Shown: positions 63,684 through 64,000 of the stretch, piece after piece | Layout of the letters: each line of letters starts with the position of its first letter | Position numbering within the stretch: the stretch's first letter is position 1 | Origin: Actinomycetota bacterium | GTDB lineage: Bacteria; Actinomycetota; Geothermincolia; Geothermincolales; RBG-13-55-18 | Length of the DNA: 64,000 nt | Direction of reading: 5' to 3' | Assembly (NCBI GenBank): GCA_014360645.1 | Contig: JACIXD010000004.1 | Location: 221,663 to 285,662 of the forward strand | Program-made: the position numbers and the translations under genes | The notes under the pieces: generated by a model | What the model was told of the DNA's origin: nothing | The model's input: the letters and a program-made list of their open reading frames with translations, nothing else | The model's database searches: none

Positions 63684-64000
63684 TCATCTCCCTAAAGTGT
63701 GGGTAGCCGGCCTGAAAGCTCCCCGTATCTTGAGAAAGAAATAATCCTCGTCTCTTACCTATGGGCCGCCCTCTTTATGACCTTGACCTTGTTGTCGGTT
63801 CCCTCGAGCACGCCGGCATGAATAGGATAGCGGCAGTGGGCCAGGATGCCGGGAAGCCTTCTTTTGAGCATGCGCGCGAACTTCTTCAGGGGCTCGATCT
63901 CGGAGCAGGCGGCCCTCAGGTGCCAACCCCGGAGGAAACGCTCCGCCCAATGGGGGCTGCGGCATCGCCGGAGGCGCTTTAAGCCGTCCCTCAGCGGATA
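63684..64000 (-). pseudogene. ISL3-family transposase, C-terminal part, frameshifted and cut by the window edge
   Basis: On the minus strand, 64000 to about 63757 reads PLKKFARMLKRRLPGILAHC, RYPIHAGVLEG and TDNKVKVIKRAAHR, the C-terminal signature of ISL3-type transposases (DDE). A stop then falls in frame, while the next frame continues RDEDYFFLKIRGAF to a stop at 63684-63686, as ISL3 transposases normally end. A single-base deletion near 63757 would explain this. The element is likely inactive. Whether the rest of the gene beyond the window is intact is unknown. Confidence 0.8.

Overview
The window is high-GC bacterial DNA, most likely from an uncultured actinobacterium. The evidence is a UPF0182/COG1615 membrane protein, an adjacent MurT/GatD pair, a class E-like sortase, an actinobacterial-type phosphofructokinase and an adenosylcobalamin-dependent ribonucleotide reductase. 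A deep thermal or subsurface lineage such as Geothermincolia is my guess from the secreted repeat proteins; no 16S rRNA gene is present to test it. Starts were chosen by Shine-Dalgarno (SD) sequence and family fit. Several genes are translationally coupled by 4-nt ATGA or GTGA overlaps.

1-13 kb is mostly minus strand: a D-aminoacylase/metallophosphoesterase pair, an MFS transporter, a DUF4125 protein, a GlsB/YeaQ membrane protein and an ATC-hydrolase-like protein. Next come two glycolytic genes (6-phosphofructokinase and class II aldolase), an enoyl-CoA isomerase-like protein and a small conserved protein. A radical SAM gene follows on the plus strand. 14-16.4 kb is gene-poor and holds an initiator tRNA with its own promoter and terminator.

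16-26 kb holds the sortase, UPF0182, a sirtuin and two secreted proteins. 26-30 kb is a response regulator / response regulator / histidine kinase operon followed by mutM. 30-42 kb is devoted to envelope functions: a secreted caspase-like protein, a fused membrane glycosyltransferase, a secreted helical protein, and a coupled HEAT-repeat / GT2 / DUF362 operon.

42-53 kb carries an amidohydrolase, a DUF3048 lipoprotein, a nitrilase-family hydrolase with a HAD phosphatase, murT-gatD, a pyridine-nucleotide oxidoreductase, a ferredoxin, a Crp/Fnr regulator, a glutaredoxin and a MetE-like protein. 53-64 kb carries an FAD oxidase, pyrF, nrdJ, a DUF166 protein and an orphan response regulator. It ends in an AT-richer patch with a Doc toxin/antitoxin pair and a broken ISL3-family transposase.

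Three themes recur. (1) A roughly 100-residue secreted module, marked by an aromatic-x-x-EG(T/Y)T start and an AER-x-MYF end, occurs in three proteins with different partners: a TIG domain, a caspase-like domain lacking its catalytic His, and DUF362. (2) A paralogous family with two CxxC modules occurs three times, at the left edge, 17 kb and 56 kb. (3) Short local duplications are unusually common at gene ends, in promoters, and once in frame inside a glycosyltransferase. Interspersed elements also recur at 9.5, 53.3 and 56.8 kb.
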